Notes: generated by a model not told the origin, from the sequence alone. A stretch of DNA of 64,000 nucleotides from Ensifer sp. USDA 6670 (GCA_000421085.1 ATWE01000006.1:248001-312000); one strand, 5' to 3'; positions 38,524 through 47,679 are shown, counted from the stretch's first letter. Numbers and translations are program-made.

Positions 38524-39192
38524 ATGCTGAACGAAGCCCGATCCCCCGCAATCTTTGCCGATGTGGGTACGAGCTCTGCCGATGCCTATGCTTCGGCGGC
38601 GCGGCATTCGGCGCGCGTAAGGCGCCTGAAAGTCATACTGCCACTCGTCGCCGGCGCGGTTGCGCTGATCTTCGTCGGCGTTTCCTTCGTGCGCGCTTTC
38701 CTGCCCGAAGAGCTGCAGCTCGAGACGGCGACGATAGAGAACGGCAAGATCGTCATGCAGAACCCGGCGATCTCCGGCCGCAACAAGCAGGATATCAGCT
38801 ATTCGATGAAGGCCCAGCGGGCGCTTCAGGATATCGCCAATCCGAACCTGATCACGCTCGAGACCATTCACGCCGAGATGCCGGTCAACGATACGCTGAT
38901 CGCCACGGTCGATGCGACGAGCGGCATCTACGACCGAGGCGCGAATACGCTCGACATGAACGCCCCGTTCACGATTTCCATGAATAATGGGGTCAATGCC
39001 GACTTCCAGTCTGCCTATCTGGACATCAATGCCGGCGAAATGGAGACGAAACACCCGATTGCCATCAGCATGAAGGGCGGATCGATCATTGCGCAGAAGT
39101 TGCGAATGACAGATAAGGGACGTGTCGTAACATTCGAAGGCATGGTAAGGGTCAATGTCGAACCCAACGCCATTCGCAAAAACGCACAATAA
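38524..39192 (+). CDS. lptC: LPS export ABC transporter periplasmic anchor LptC
   Basis: LptC is the bitopic inner-membrane component passing LPS from LptB2FG to LptA. The 222-residue protein has a membrane segment at about residues 39-61 (LPLVAGAVALIFVGVSFV) followed by a periplasmic beta-jellyroll LptC domain. ATG 38524 is preferred because family similarity begins here, though its RBS is weak; alternative upstream ATGs at 38470 and 38476 lack good RBSs too. It is the first gene of the lptC-lptA-lptB-rpoN operon. Confidence 0.9.
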   Translation: MLNEARSPAIFADVGTSSADAYASAARHSARVRRLKVILPLVAGAVALIFVGVSFVRAFLPEELQLETATIENGKIVMQNPAISGRNKQDISYSMKAQRALQDIANPNLITLETIHAEMPVNDTLIATVDATSGIYDRGANTLDMNAPFTISMNNGVNADFQSAYLDINAGEMETKHPIAISMKGGSIIAQKLRMTDKGRVVTFEGMVRVNVEPNAIRKNAQ

Positions 39193-39223
39193 CAGGACCC
39201 CAAGAACAGGATCCCCCGCAGCC

Positions 39224-39784
39224 ATGTCGGTCAAACCTGCCGCTCTCTTTAGGATTTCAGCCGCTCTGGCCGTGGCCGGGCTCGGCGCTTCGCTGATTGC
39301 TTCCGCCGTCTTCGCGCAGGCAACCTCCAGTCGCATGCAGGGCCTTCAGCTATCGAACGACCAGCCGATCCAGATCGAGAGCGACAAGCTGGAGATCAAG
39401 GATCCGGAGAGCAAGGCAATCTTCACCGGCAATGTGAAGGTCGTCCAGGGCACGACGACGCTGCAGGCCGGCAACATGACCGTCTTCTACAAGGCGGGCG
39501 GCGGCTCCGTCACCAGCGGCAACGCCGATATCGATCGGATCGAGGTCAGCAACAAGGTGTTTCTCAGCTCCGGTGCGCAGCAGGCGACGGGCGAAAGCGG
39601 CATCGTCAACCTGACCAACCAGACGATCGTGCTCAAGGGCAAGAAGGTCGTACTGTCGGAAGGCAAGAACGTCTTCGTGGGCTGCCAATTGAACGTCCAG
39701 ATGGACACCGGCGAAGCGCAGCTCGACGCCTGCGGCGGCCGCGTACAGATCCAGCTCGATCCACAGTCCCGCAAGACGAACTGA
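39224..39784 (+). CDS. lptA: LPS transport periplasmic protein LptA
   Basis: LptA forms the periplasmic bridge carrying LPS to the outer membrane. The 186-residue precursor has a signal peptide with cleavage likely after SAVFA (residues about 29-33). An OstA/LptA beta-jellyroll follows, starting SNDQPIQIESDKLEI and including AIFTGNVKVVQGTTTLQA. ATG 39224 gives a proper signal peptide, and an upstream in-frame start at 39155 overlaps lptC and is rejected. A Cys pair (VGCQLN, DACGG) near the C-terminus may form a disulfide. Confidence 0.93.
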   Translation: MSVKPAALFRISAALAVAGLGASLIASAVFAQATSSRMQGLQLSNDQPIQIESDKLEIKDPESKAIFTGNVKVVQGTTTLQAGNMTVFYKAGGGSVTSGNADIDRIEVSNKVFLSSGAQQATGESGIVNLTNQTIVLKGKKVVLSEGKNVFVGCQLNVQMDTGEAQLDACGGRVQIQLDPQSRKTN

Positions 39785-39797
39785 CATAGATCCGCTC

Positions 39798-40610
39798 GTG
39801 CAGATTCCTTTCCTCCACAAACGCAAACGGGGCAAAAAGCCGTCGGCGGCAGCGGCAGCTGCCCGCGCCGTCGACAAGGCGCGCTACGACGGCACGCTGA
39901 TTGCCCGGGGCCTTACGAAATCCTACCGCTCGCGCCGCGTCGTCAACGGTGTCTCGCTCGTCGTGCGCCGTGGCGAGGCTGTCGGCCTGCTTGGCCCGAA
40001 CGGCGCAGGCAAGACGACCTGTTTCTACATGATCACCGGCCTCGTGCCGGTCGACGAGGGCTCGATCGAGATCAACGGCAACGACGTCACGACGATGCCC
40101 ATGTATCGCCGGGCGCGCCTGGGCGTCGGCTATCTGCCGCAGGAGGCCTCGATCTTTCGCGGGCTGACGGTCGAGGATAACATCCGCGCGGTGCTGGAGG
40201 TTCACGACGAGAATGTCGACCGCCGCGAGAGCAAGCTCAACGATCTGCTTGGTGAATTTTCGATCACCCACCTGCGCAAATCGCCGGCCATCGCGCTTTC
40301 GGGCGGCGAACGTCGGCGCCTCGAAATCGCCCGTGCGCTTGCGACCGACCCGACCTTCATGCTGCTCGACGAACCCTTTGCGGGCGTCGACCCGATCTCC
40401 GTCGCCGACATCCAGGCGCTCGTGCGCCACCTCACTTCGCGCGGCATCGGCGTCCTCATCACCGACCACAATGTGCGCGAGACGCTGGGGCTGATCGATC
40501 GGGCCTATATCATCCATGCCGGCGAAGTGCTGACGCATGGCCGCGCCAACGACATCGTCACCAATCCGGACGTGCGCAGGCTCTATCTGGGCGACAATTT
40601 CAGCCTCTAA
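39798..40610 (+). CDS. lptB: LPS export ABC transporter ATP-binding protein LptB
   Basis: This 270-residue ATPase powers LPS extraction. Seen: Walker A GPNGAGKTT, signature motif LSGGERRRLEIARAL, Walker B FMLLDEPFAGVDP and switch His in LITDHNVRETL. A basic, Ala-rich N-terminal tail of about 30 residues precedes the ABC domain, longer than in E. coli. The start is GTG 39798 with a weak RBS, 14 bases after lptA. The rpoN gene follows at 177 bases. Confidence 0.95.
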   Translation: MQIPFLHKRKRGKKPSAAAAAARAVDKARYDGTLIARGLTKSYRSRRVVNGVSLVVRRGEAVGLLGPNGAGKTTCFYMITGLVPVDEGSIEINGNDVTTMPMYRRARLGVGYLPQEASIFRGLTVEDNIRAVLEVHDENVDRRESKLNDLLGEFSITHLRKSPAIALSGGERRRLEIARALATDPTFMLLDEPFAGVDPISVADIQALVRHLTSRGIGVLITDHNVRETLGLIDRAYIIHAGEVLTHGRANDIVTNPDVRRLYLGDNFSL

Positions 40611-40787
40611 ATTTCTGCCGGCAACGTGCATTTCGGCAGAACGGACGACTCCCGGCTGAATCGGCACCTCCGCCGCGGTCCACGCTTGACCAAATTCCAG
40701 TAATAAGCAATTTTTGGGCCAACTAAAAAAATGGGCCCCGTCCTAGTGGACGCGGCTCGGAGAACTCGACGGGAGTTTCACGCCAGC

Positions 40788-42332
40788 ATGGCCTTGTCCG
40801 CCAGCCTTCATCTGAGACAGTCGCAGTCGCTGGTCATGACGCCGCAGCTGATGCAGTCGATCCAGCTGCTTCAGATGAACCATCTGGAGCTCAGCCATTT
40901 CATCGCGCAGGAAGTCGAGAAGAACCCGCTGCTGGAGGTCCAGTCGGCCGATGAGGCAACGATATCGGATCGCGAGGAGGCCAGTCCGCATCCGGCGGAG
41001 ACCGGCGCCGATACCGGCGAAGCCGCAGGTCAGGGCGACCTTTACGACAGCGCCATTTCGAGATCCGGCGAGAGGCTCAGCGAAGGTCTTGACGCCGACT
41101 TCGCCAATGTCTTCCCGGACGATACGGCGCCGCAGCGGGCGGATGCGCCCGAGCTTCTCGGCCAATGGAAATCCATGCCGGGTGCCGGCGATGCCGAGGG
41201 ATACGATCTCGACGATTTCGTTGCCAGCCGCAAGACGCTGAGGGAGGCGCTCGCCGAGCAGCTGCCCTTCGCACTCAGCGCTGTCTCCGATCGGCTGATC
41301 GCCCGGCATTTCATCGACCAGCTGGACGATGCCGGCTACCTGCACGCCGACCTCGCCGAGACCGCGGAGAAGCTGGGAGCGACAGGCGAGGACGTGACGC
41401 GCGTGCTGCACGTGCTTCAGCAGTTCGATCCGCCGGGCGTCTTTGCGCGCACGCTTGGCGAATGTCTTGCCATTCAGCTGCGCGCCCGCAATCGCCTCGA
41501 CCCGGCGATGGAAGCGCTCGTGGCCAATCTCGAGCTCCTGGCGCGGCGCGATTTCGCAAGCCTCAAGAAGATTTGCGGCGTCGACGAGGAAGACCTGATC
41601 GATATGCTCGCCGAGATCCGCAAGCTCGATCCGAAACCGGGCACCAGCTTCGAAACGGGCGTGTTCGAGGCCATCATTCCCGACGTCGTCGTGCGCGCCG
41701 CACCCGATGGCGGCTGGCTTGTCGAGCTCAATCCGGATGCCCTGCCCCGGGTTCTCGTCAACCAAGACTATTTCACGGAAGTATCGCGCTCCAGCCGGAA
41801 GAACAGCGGCGATCAGGCCTTTCTCAACGAGTGCCTGCAGAATGCCAACTGGCTGACGCGCAGCCTCGATCAGCGCGCCAGGACGATCATGAAGGTGGCG
41901 AGCGAAATAGTCCGGCAGCAGGACGCCTTCCTCGTCCACGGCGTCGGCCACCTGCGCCCGCTGAACCTCAGGATCGTCGCGGATGCGATCAAAATGCACG
42001 AGTCGACGGTGAGCCGGGTCACCTCCAACAAATATATGCTGACCCCGCGCGGGCTCTTCGAATTGAAATATTTCTTCACGGTTTCGATCGGCTCGGCGGA
42101 AAACGGCGATGCACATTCGGCCGAGTCCGTACGCCATCGCATCCGCACGATGATCAATCAGGAAAGCGCCGATGCCGTGCTCTCGGACGACGACATCGTC
42201 GACGTCCTCAAGCAGGCCGGCGTCGATATCGCCAGACGTACCGTCGCAAAATATCGCGAGGCGATGAGCATCCCCTCCTCCGTCCAGCGCCGACGCGAGA
42301 AGCGCGCGCTGGCCAAGGCCGCAGGATTCTGA
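40788..42332 (+). CDS. rpoN: RNA polymerase sigma-54 factor
   Basis: RpoN directs polymerase to -24/-12 promoters that need enhancer activators (NtrC, NifA, DctD); in Sinorhizobium it is required for nitrogen fixation genes and C4-dicarboxylate transport. The 514-residue protein has the N-terminal region I (LRQSQSLVMTPQLMQSIQLL), an acidic region II, and the C-terminal HTH and RpoN box ARRTVAKYRE. ATG 40788 fits family starts; a GGGAG lies 13 bases away and is a poor RBS. It is linked to hpf and ptsN as in most Proteobacteria. Confidence 0.97.
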   Translation: MALSASLHLRQSQSLVMTPQLMQSIQLLQMNHLELSHFIAQEVEKNPLLEVQSADEATISDREEASPHPAETGADTGEAAGQGDLYDSAISRSGERLSEGLDADFANVFPDDTAPQRADAPELLGQWKSMPGAGDAEGYDLDDFVASRKTLREALAEQLPFALSAVSDRLIARHFIDQLDDAGYLHADLAETAEKLGATGEDVTRVLHVLQQFDPPGVFARTLGECLAIQLRARNRLDPAMEALVANLELLARRDFASLKKICGVDEEDLIDMLAEIRKLDPKPGTSFETGVFEAIIPDVVVRAAPDGGWLVELNPDALPRVLVNQDYFTEVSRSSRKNSGDQAFLNECLQNANWLTRSLDQRARTIMKVASEIVRQQDAFLVHGVGHLRPLNLRIVADAIKMHESTVSRVTSNKYMLTPRGLFELKYFFTVSIGSAENGDAHSAESVRHRIRTMINQESADAVLSDDDIVDVLKQAGVDIARRTVAKYREAMSIPSSVQRRREKRALAKAAGF

Positions 42333-42431
42333 GCGGCGCCGCCAGGCCGCAAGCGCGTAAGCCGGGTGCAATTTGGGCTCTCGCCTGCGGAACCGCCGGG
42401 GCCCGTGAACGTTTAATTCCACGACGCGCAA

Positions 42432-42460
42432 TTGACTCTCCGCGGTACAGCGGATATGAG
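42432..42460 (+). promoter_or_regulatory. Candidate housekeeping promoter of hpf
   Basis: TTGACT 42432-42437 and TATGAG 42455-42460 are spaced 17 bases apart in the 276-base rpoN-hpf gap. This is about 140 bases before the hpf start. The match to the consensus is reasonable only at the -35. Confidence 0.35.
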
Positions 42461-42608
42461 GCCGCCGCGCTTGCCTGAGACAGAACTCCGCGAGGCAGCG
42501 CGCGCTCACGATTTCGGTTGTTCAGGACTCCGGTCGCTGAAGTGCTTGGATGACGGGAGCGCTTGGAATAGACTGGGCACGCAATTCACGAACAAGAGAG
42601 GAAACTCC

Positions 42609-43181
42609 ATGAGTGTGCGTGTATCCGGTAAACATATGGAAATCGGCGATTCGTTTCGCATCCGCATCGGCGAGCAGATCGAGCAGGCCGTAACCAAATA
42701 TTTCGACGGAGGATATTCGAGCCAGGTCACTGTGGAAAAGTCAGGGTCGCGATTCAGCGCCGACTGCAAGCTTCATCTCGATACGGGCGTGGTATTGCAG
42801 GCAAACGGCCAGGCGAACGAGCCACAGTCAGCCTTCGACGCGGCTTCAGACCGTATCGAGAAGCGGCTCCGGCGCTACAAGCGCAAGCTCAAGGACCATC
42901 ACAACGGCAACGGGCAGAATGCGACCGAGGTGGCCTATCGCGTGATGGACTCGGTGCCCTTCGAGGACGAGGAAGTCCCGGACGATTATGCGCCGACGAT
43001 CGTTGCCGAAACTACGAAACAGTTGAGAACAATGTCAGTCGCCAATGCCGTTATGGCCTTGGACATGACGGATGAACCGGTGCTGATGTTCCGCAGCCCC
43101 GGCAAGGATGACCTGAACATCGTCTATCGGCGCAACGATGGGAATATTGGCTGGATCGACGCCGCCAATATCAAGGCATGA
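42609..43181 (+). CDS. hpf: Ribosome hibernation promoting factor, long form
   Basis: Long HPF joins 70S ribosomes into inactive 100S dimers in stationary phase. The 190-residue protein has an N-terminal S30AE domain (about 1-105, starting MSVRVSGKHMEIG) and a C-terminal dimerisation domain (about 135-190). That domain includes DEPVLMFRSPGKDDLNIVYR. ATG 42609 with AGAGG is chosen over a longer in-frame reading from 42432. It lies between rpoN and ptsN, the classic position of this gene. Confidence 0.95.
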   Translation: MSVRVSGKHMEIGDSFRIRIGEQIEQAVTKYFDGGYSSQVTVEKSGSRFSADCKLHLDTGVVLQANGQANEPQSAFDAASDRIEKRLRRYKRKLKDHHNGNGQNATEVAYRVMDSVPFEDEEVPDDYAPTIVAETTKQLRTMSVANAVMALDMTDEPVLMFRSPGKDDLNIVYRRNDGNIGWIDAANIKA

Positions 43182-43355
43182 GTGGGGATGGGGGAAGCCA
43201 GCCGGACTGGCATCCCCCGTCTTTCCGATCAGCGGGACGGCGGAAAAGCTCGACTTTTCTGTGCATTCGACCCGCCAAGACAAAGATGGGTAGAGCCATC
43301 ACGGCGCATTTGTGATGAGATTGCCAGGCTCTAACCGGCGAACGAGGATAAAAGA

Positions 43356-43820
43356 ATGGCATTGGCAGGCTTGCTGCATCAAAATGCGATCATCCCGGCC
43401 ATGAGGGCCAACTCGAAGAAGCAACTCCTTCAGGAATTGGCGGCAAAAGCATCGAAGCTCACCGGTCTGCCGGAGCGGGAGATCTTCGACGTCATCCTGC
43501 AGCGAGAAAGACTCGGCTCGACCGGTGTGGGCAACGGCATCGCCATCCCGCACGGCAAGCTCAGCAATCTTCCGTCGATCGTCGGCATTTTTGCGCGGCT
43601 TGACGCGCCGGTCGATTTCGAGGCGTTGGACGACCAGCCGGTCGACCTCGTCTTTCTGCTGCTTGCACCGGAAGGTGCCGGCGCCGACCACCTGAAGGCG
43701 CTCTCGCGCATCGCGCGCGTGCTGCGGGACCATGACATGGTGTCGCGTATCCGAGCGAGCGACTCGGCAAGCGCGATCTACACGCTGCTTAGCGACGACA
43801 CGACCTCGCACGCTGCCTGA
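43356..43820 (+). CDS. ptsN: Nitrogen-regulatory PTS enzyme IIA (EIIANtr)
   Basis: PtsN is the phospho-acceptor output of the PTSNtr and in rhizobia affects K+ transport, PHB and symbiosis-related genes. The 154-residue protein is an EIIA-2 domain. The phosphorylated His lies in NGIAIPHGK, and no EIIB or EIIC domain is attached. It is last in the lptC-to-ptsN run and is followed by a strong hairpin and a composite repeat. Confidence 0.95.
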   Translation: MALAGLLHQNAIIPAMRANSKKQLLQELAAKASKLTGLPEREIFDVILQRERLGSTGVGNGIAIPHGKLSNLPSIVGIFARLDAPVDFEALDDQPVDLVFLLLAPEGAGADHLKALSRIARVLRDHDMVSRIRASDSASAIYTLLSDDTTSHAA

Positions 43821-44158
43821 ACAACCCCTGCATGCCGCCTAAACCGGAGCCGGTTGGAAGAGCGTGCGGCAATTTCGAACAACGACGAAGGGCCGCGCAC
43901 CTTGCAGAGTGCGCGGCCCTTCGCAAATCGCATTCATGCGCCGTCAGATCACGATGTTTTTAGGTCGGGTCGACCTACAGCGCCGCGCGTCTTATCAGAC
44001 GCGCCAAGGTCGCTGTAGCACTTTGATCTGCTGCATGTTTTTGTCCTTTAATCGGATACGATTAAAGGAAACATGCAGTAAAAACATCGTGATCGATTCC
44101 TAGAAGTCGAGACGCGGGATGCGGGCGGAAAACCGCACACACTTTTCCTCATCCCGCT
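43821..44158. other. 338-base gap between convergent ptsN and grpE
   Basis: It is filled by a 14-base-stem terminator (43887-43922) and a composite mosaic repeat (43947-44161). No gene is supported. Confidence 0.75.
43887..43922. terminator. Strong 14-base-pair hairpin after ptsN
   Basis: GAAGGGCCGCGCAC 43887-43900 and GTGCGCGGCCCTTC 43909-43922 pair perfectly with an 8-base loop. It lies 67 bases after the ptsN stop. The stem is very stable; no T run follows on the plus strand. Confidence 0.7.
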
Positions 44159-44161
44159 CTA
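43947..44161. repeat. Composite mosaic palindromic element (outer unit, inserted module, tail)
   Basis: The outer arms GATCACGATGTTTTT 43947-43961 and AAAAACATCGTGATC 44080-44094 are perfect inverse copies. Between them lies a 103-base module (43977-44079) with its own hairpins: GCGCGTCT/AGACGCGC at 43985-44004, and CTGCATGTTT 44031-44040 with AAACATGCAG 44069-44078, enclosing TCCTTTAATCG/CGATTAAAGGA. A tail at 44108-44161 ends in the grpE stop codon. Related parts recur at 46161-46258 and 46997-47115. Confidence 0.8.
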
Positions 44162-44785
44162 AGCAGCAGGCGTCTCGCTTTCAGAGGAGGCTGCTTTCGG
44201 GCCGCCCTTGGCAACGCCGACCATCGCCGGGCGCAGGACGCGCTCGCCGATCGTGTATCCCGCCTGGACCACCTGAACGACCGTGTTGTTCGGAACCTCG
44301 GTGTTCGGGACCTCGAACATGGCCTGATGGAAGTTCGGATCGAATTTCTGACCGGTGGGGTCAAGTTGCTTCACGCCGTGACGCTCGAGCGCCGCAAGCA
44401 TCGACCGCTCGGTCATTTCCACGCCCTCGATGAGTGCTTTCAGGCCGGCATCGCCCGCCTCTCTGGCGTCGGCCGGAATCGCATCCAGCGCGCGGCGAAG
44501 GTTGTCGGAGACCGCCAGCATGTCGCGCGCGAAGCCCGCGACGGAATAGGACTTCGCGTCCTTTACATCACGTTCGGTGCGCCGGCGCAGATTGTCCATC
44601 TCCGCAGCAAGGCGAAGATATCTGTCGCGCAGTTCAGCACTCTCGGCCCTGGCAAGCTCGAGCGGATCCGGCGCGGTCGTGGAAGCATCCGCCTCCGGCT
44701 TTTCCGCGGCTTGCGGCTCAGCGGCTGTCTCGAATTCTTCAGGCGCCGCGGCCTCGGGTCCGTTCTTGTTCGTTTCGTCGGTCAT
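44159..44785 (-). CDS. grpE: Hsp70 co-chaperone GrpE (nucleotide exchange factor)
   Basis: GrpE speeds ADP release from DnaK. The 208-residue protein has an acidic, disordered N-terminus, a long coiled-coil region (about 60-120, with [16 protein letters not shown]), and the C-terminal beta domain. That domain has FDPNFHQAM and [22 protein letters not shown] 44785 starts the conserved sequence. The last codon is followed by TAG, which is the terminal triplet of a mosaic repeat. hrcA lies 158 bases upstream on the same strand, with an RpoH-like promoter candidate in between. Confidence 0.96.
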   Translation of the reverse strand: MTDETNKNGPEAAAPEEFETAAEPQAAEKPEADASTTAPDPLELARAESAELRDRYLRLAAEMDNLRRRTERDVKDAKSYSVAGFARDMLAVSDNLRRALDAIPADAREAGDAGLKALIEGVEMTERSMLAALERHGVKQLDPTGQKFDPNFHQAMFEVPNTEVPNNTVVQVVQAGYTIGERVLRPAMVGVAKGGPKAASSESETPAA

Positions 44786-44882
44786 GACGTTCTCCGAATA
44801 TCTGTCTTTTGCTGTGTTCGGCATCATCAAACCAGCGGAAGTCGCTTTGCTTGAACGTTCTGTTGCCTGGATTTGAAGCCCG

Positions 44883-44911
44883 ATATCGATGTTTGGGCCC
44901 GAAAAATCAAG
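44883..44911 (-). promoter_or_regulatory. Candidate RpoH-type promoter of grpE
   Basis: On the minus strand CTTGAT (complement of 44906-44911) is followed after 17 bases by CGATAT (44888-44883), inside the hrcA-grpE gap. It resembles the alphaproteobacterial heat-shock promoter but with a weaker -10. Confidence 0.35.
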
Positions 44912-44943
44912 GGTCGATTGCTTCATCGATCAAAAGGATTCGC

Positions 44944-46023
44944 TCAGCGCGACAGCCGCGACATGAGCTGGGCGGTGTAATCGACCATGGGAACGATGCG
45001 GGAATAGTTGAGCCGGGTCGGCCCGATGACGCCGACCGCGCCGACGATGCGGTCGTCGCCGTCGCGGTAGGGAGCGACGATCAACGAGGATCCGGAGAGC
45101 GAAAACAGCTTGTTTTCGGAACCGATGAAGATGCGCACGCCCGGGCCGCTCTCGGCGAGATTGAGGATCTCGATCAGGCTGTCCTTCTTTTCGAGGTCAT
45201 CGAAGAGCATGCGCAACCGATCTATGTCGTCCGTCCCTTCCAATCCTTCGAGCAGATTGGCGCGGCCCCTGACGATCAGCCGCGCCGGCTGGCCGTCGCC
45301 CTCGCTTCCGGACCAGATCGCCAGCCCACGCTCGACCAGGTCCTGCGAGAGTGCGTCGAGCTCGCCACGCACCGTCTCCTTGACCTTCTCCAGTTGCGTC
45401 CGCAATTCGGGGATCGTCTGACCGGCAAGGTGAGCGTTGACGAAATTCGCCGCTTCGGTGAGCTGAGCGCTGGTGATCCCGGCCGGCAGTTCGATGATGC
45501 GATTCTCCACCTGATCGTGCTCGCCGACGAGCACCGCCAACGCCTTGGTCGGCGCCAGCCGGATAAACTCGACATGCTTCAGGACGGGATCGCTCTTGGC
45601 GGTGATGACGAGACCTGCGCCGCGCGACATGCCGGACAGCATCTGGCTCGCCTCGGTAAGAAGGTTTTCGACCGACCGGTCCCGATTTCCCGGGTGAACC
45701 TGCCTTTCGATCGAGGCGCGTTCCTCCGGCGAGAGATTGCCCACCTGCATGAAGGCGTCCACGAAGAAGCGCAGGCCCAGCTGCGTCGGAAGCCGGCCGG
45801 CGCTGACATGGGGGGAATAGATCAGGCCCAGATCCTCGAGATCGCTCATCACGTTGCGAACCGAGGCCGGCGACAGCGACACCGGCAACAGCCGCGAAAG
45901 ATTGCGCGAGCCCAGCGGTTCCCCGCTTTCCAGATAGCTTTCGACAATGCGGCGGAAGATCTCGCCGGAGCGCTCGTCCAGCGCCGATGCGATCCCCTTC
46001 GTTCCAGGGTTGCGCAGTACCAT
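44944..46023 (-). CDS. hrcA: Heat-inducible transcription repressor HrcA
   Basis: HrcA binds the CIRCE operator and represses groESL-type genes; its folding depends on GroEL. The 359-residue protein has an N-terminal winged helix (about 15-85, with [21 protein letters not shown]), a GAF-like core and a dimerisation region. In alphaproteobacteria HrcA controls groESL, with RpoH handling most other heat-shock genes. I found no CIRCE sequence near hrcA or grpE, so no autoregulation by CIRCE is seen. It is divergent from rph. Confidence 0.95.
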   Translation of the reverse strand: MVLRNPGTKGIASALDERSGEIFRRIVESYLESGEPLGSRNLSRLLPVSLSPASVRNVMSDLEDLGLIYSPHVSAGRLPTQLGLRFFVDAFMQVGNLSPEERASIERQVHPGNRDRSVENLLTEASQMLSGMSRGAGLVITAKSDPVLKHVEFIRLAPTKALAVLVGEHDQVENRIIELPAGITSAQLTEAANFVNAHLAGQTIPELRTQLEKVKETVRGELDALSQDLVERGLAIWSGSEGDGQPARLIVRGRANLLEGLEGTDDIDRLRMLFDDLEKKDSLIEILNLAESGPGVRIFIGSENKLFSLSGSSLIVAPYRDGDDRIVGAVGVIGPTRLNYSRIVPMVDYTAQLMSRLSR

Positions 46024-46160
46024 GTCACTCCGTGATCAGTATTCCGTGTCCGAAAGAATATAGTGATCCGCACGCAGAATGGCAAAAGGGAAAAATCACC
46101 GCGAAGCTTCGACATCAAGCGGTTCCCTTTGCCTGCGCCATGATCTAGAAGGCTGACGAA

Positions 46161-46258
46161 AGCGCCGCGCGTCTTCAGACGCGCAAAGGCCGCTGGAGCA
46201 CTTTGAATTCTGCATGTTCTTGTCCTTGGATCGAACGGGACTCAAGGAAATATGCAGT
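46161..46258. repeat. Solo copy of the inner mosaic module, upstream of rph
   Basis: This is about 98 bases related to the 103-base module of 43977-44079: GCGCGTCT 46167-46174 with AGACGCGC 46177-46184, then ...GAGCACTTTG...TGCATGTTCTTGTCCTT...AAGGAAATATGCAGT. The outer arms are absent. It lies between the divergent hrcA and rph genes and ends 21 bases before the rph start. Confidence 0.75.
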
Positions 46259-46279
46259 CGGGATCGACAGGAGTTGACG

Positions 46280-46999
46280 ATGCGGCCATCCGGTAGAAAA
46301 ATCGACCAAATGCGCAAGGTCTCGTTCGAGCGCAGTTTCTCCAAGCATGCGGAAGGATCCTGCCTGGTGCGCTTCGGCGACACGCATGTTCTGTGCACCG
46401 CGAGCCTGGAGGAAAAAGTTCCGGCGTGGCTGCGCAACGGCGGCAAGGGCTGGATCACCGCGGAATACGGGATGCTGCCGCGGGCGACCGGCGAGCGCAT
46501 GAGGCGCGAGGCGGCGACCGGCAAGCAGAGCGGCCGCACGCAGGAGATCCAGCGGCTGATCGGGCGGTCGCTCAGAGCCGTCGTCGATCTACCGGCGCTT
46601 GGCGAACGCCAGATATCGATCGACTGCGACGTGATTCAGGCCGACGGCGGCACGCGCACCGCGTCGATCACCGGCGCCTGGATCGCCCTCCACGACTGTT
46701 TGAAGTGGATGGAAGCGCGCAACATGGTCAAGCTGGAGAAAGTCTTGAAAGATCATGTGGCGGCCATTTCCTGCGGCATCTTCGCCAATCAGCCGGTTAT
46801 CGATCTCGATTATCTGGAAGACTCGGCTGCCGAGACGGACGCCAATTTCGTGATGACGGGCAGCGGCGGCCTGGTCGAGATCCAGGGAACGGCGGAAGGC
46901 AAGCCCTTCAGCGAAGAAGAATTCGCAAGCCTGATGCTGCTCGCCAAGAACGGCATAGCCGAACTCGTCGAAATGCAAAAGCAGGCGATAGCAGGCTAG
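46280..46999 (+). CDS. rph: Ribonuclease PH
   Basis: RNase PH trims tRNA and other RNA 3' ends by phosphorolysis. The 239-residue protein begins [20 protein letters not shown]. It has the [21 protein letters not shown] segment with the substrate-binding Arg residues and the catalytic Asp region [21 protein letters not shown] 46280 follows CAGGAG. An upstream in-frame extension to 46214 runs through the repeat and is rejected. Its stop is the first triplet of another mosaic repeat. Confidence 0.97.
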   Translation: MRPSGRKIDQMRKVSFERSFSKHAEGSCLVRFGDTHVLCTASLEEKVPAWLRNGGKGWITAEYGMLPRATGERMRREAATGKQSGRTQEIQRLIGRSLRAVVDLPALGERQISIDCDVIQADGGTRTASITGAWIALHDCLKWMEARNMVKLEKVLKDHVAAISCGIFANQPVIDLDYLEDSAAETDANFVMTGSGGLVEIQGTAEGKPFSEEEFASLMLLAKNGIAELVEMQKQAIAG

Positions 47000-47115
47000 A
47001 TCACGATGTTTTCAGGTCGGGTCGACCTAAAAACATGAACGTGATCAATTCCAAGACGTTGAGACGCGGGATGCAGGCGGAAAACCGCGCACTCTTTTCC
47101 TCATTCCGCTCTAGA
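46997..47115. repeat. Mosaic repeat lacking the inner module, downstream of rph
   Basis: It starts with the rph stop TAG and GATCACGATGTTTTCAGG, passes GGTCGACCT directly into AAAAACATGAACGTGATC, then the tail ending TTCCGCTCTAG. Compared with 43947-44161 the 103-base module is missing at exactly the GACCT/AAAAACA junction. Confidence 0.8.
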
Positions 47116-47165
47116 CCGCTCTCTGCTTCATTGAGGCGGTGAGACGATCTAACGCTTCGACAATA

Positions 47166-47213
47166 CGCACTTCCGGACGGAAGACCGTCACGGCATTTCC
47201 GGAAGCGCTCTAG
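47166..47213. repeat. Second RIME-like unit (inverted relative to 562-610)
   Basis: CGCACTTCCGGACGG...TTCCGGAAGCGCTCTA is the reverse-oriented relative of the repeat after rbsK. It abuts the leader of the VOC gene and shows that two repeat families sit side by side in the rph-VOC gap. Confidence 0.65.
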
Positions 47214-47235
47214 ATCACTTGAGAGGAACCGTCCG

Positions 47236-47649
47236 GTGCCGACATTCGAAGGCATTCTGGAGACCGCGCTTTACGCGGACGATCTCGACCAAGCCGAGGC
47301 CTTCTACGGAACGGTCCTCGGCCTTGAAAGGATCACGCGCGCCGGCAGCCGCCATGTCTTCTTCCGCTGCGGCGAAGGCGTGCTCCTGATCTTCAACCCG
47401 GCGGAGACGGTGAAGCCGCCCGCACCGGGAGCACTTCCCGTGCCTCCGCACGGGACGAAGGGCAACGGGCACATGTGCTTCCGGGTCGCCGCCGGGGCGC
47501 TCGACGGCTGGAAGGCGAAACTGGAGGCAGCCGGGGTTGCGATCGAGGCGGACATCCGCTGGCCGAACGGCGCCCGCTCCTTCTATTTCCGCGATCCGGC
47601 CGGCAACAGCCTGGAATGCGCGGAAGCCGGCCTCTGGGCCAAGGAATGA
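47236..47649 (+). CDS. VOC (glyoxalase-like) family protein
   Basis: This 137-residue protein is a single vicinal-oxygen-chelate fold with ILETALYADDLDQAEAFY at the start and ARSFYFRDPAGNSLECAEAG at the end. The latter contains a likely metal Glu. The substrate is unknown. The start is GTG 47236 with GAGAGGAA upstream. It is 30 bases before rdgB, so it is probably co-transcribed with rdgB and hemW. Confidence 0.85.
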   Translation: MPTFEGILETALYADDLDQAEAFYGTVLGLERITRAGSRHVFFRCGEGVLLIFNPAETVKPPAPGALPVPPHGTKGNGHMCFRVAAGALDGWKAKLEAAGVAIEADIRWPNGARSFYFRDPAGNSLECAEAGLWAKE

Positions 47650-47679
47650 TTTCGGCAGTACCTGAACGGAACGGAACAG

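Noticed and set aside
42432-42608. N-terminal extension of HPF
   Set aside because: The extension has no similarity, and a good RBS lies directly before ATG 42609. The segment more likely holds the promoter.
46024-46279. CIRCE operator near hrcA or grpE
   Set aside because: No TTAGCACTC-N9-GAGTGCTAA or close variant is visible in the hrcA-rph gap or the hrcA-grpE gap.
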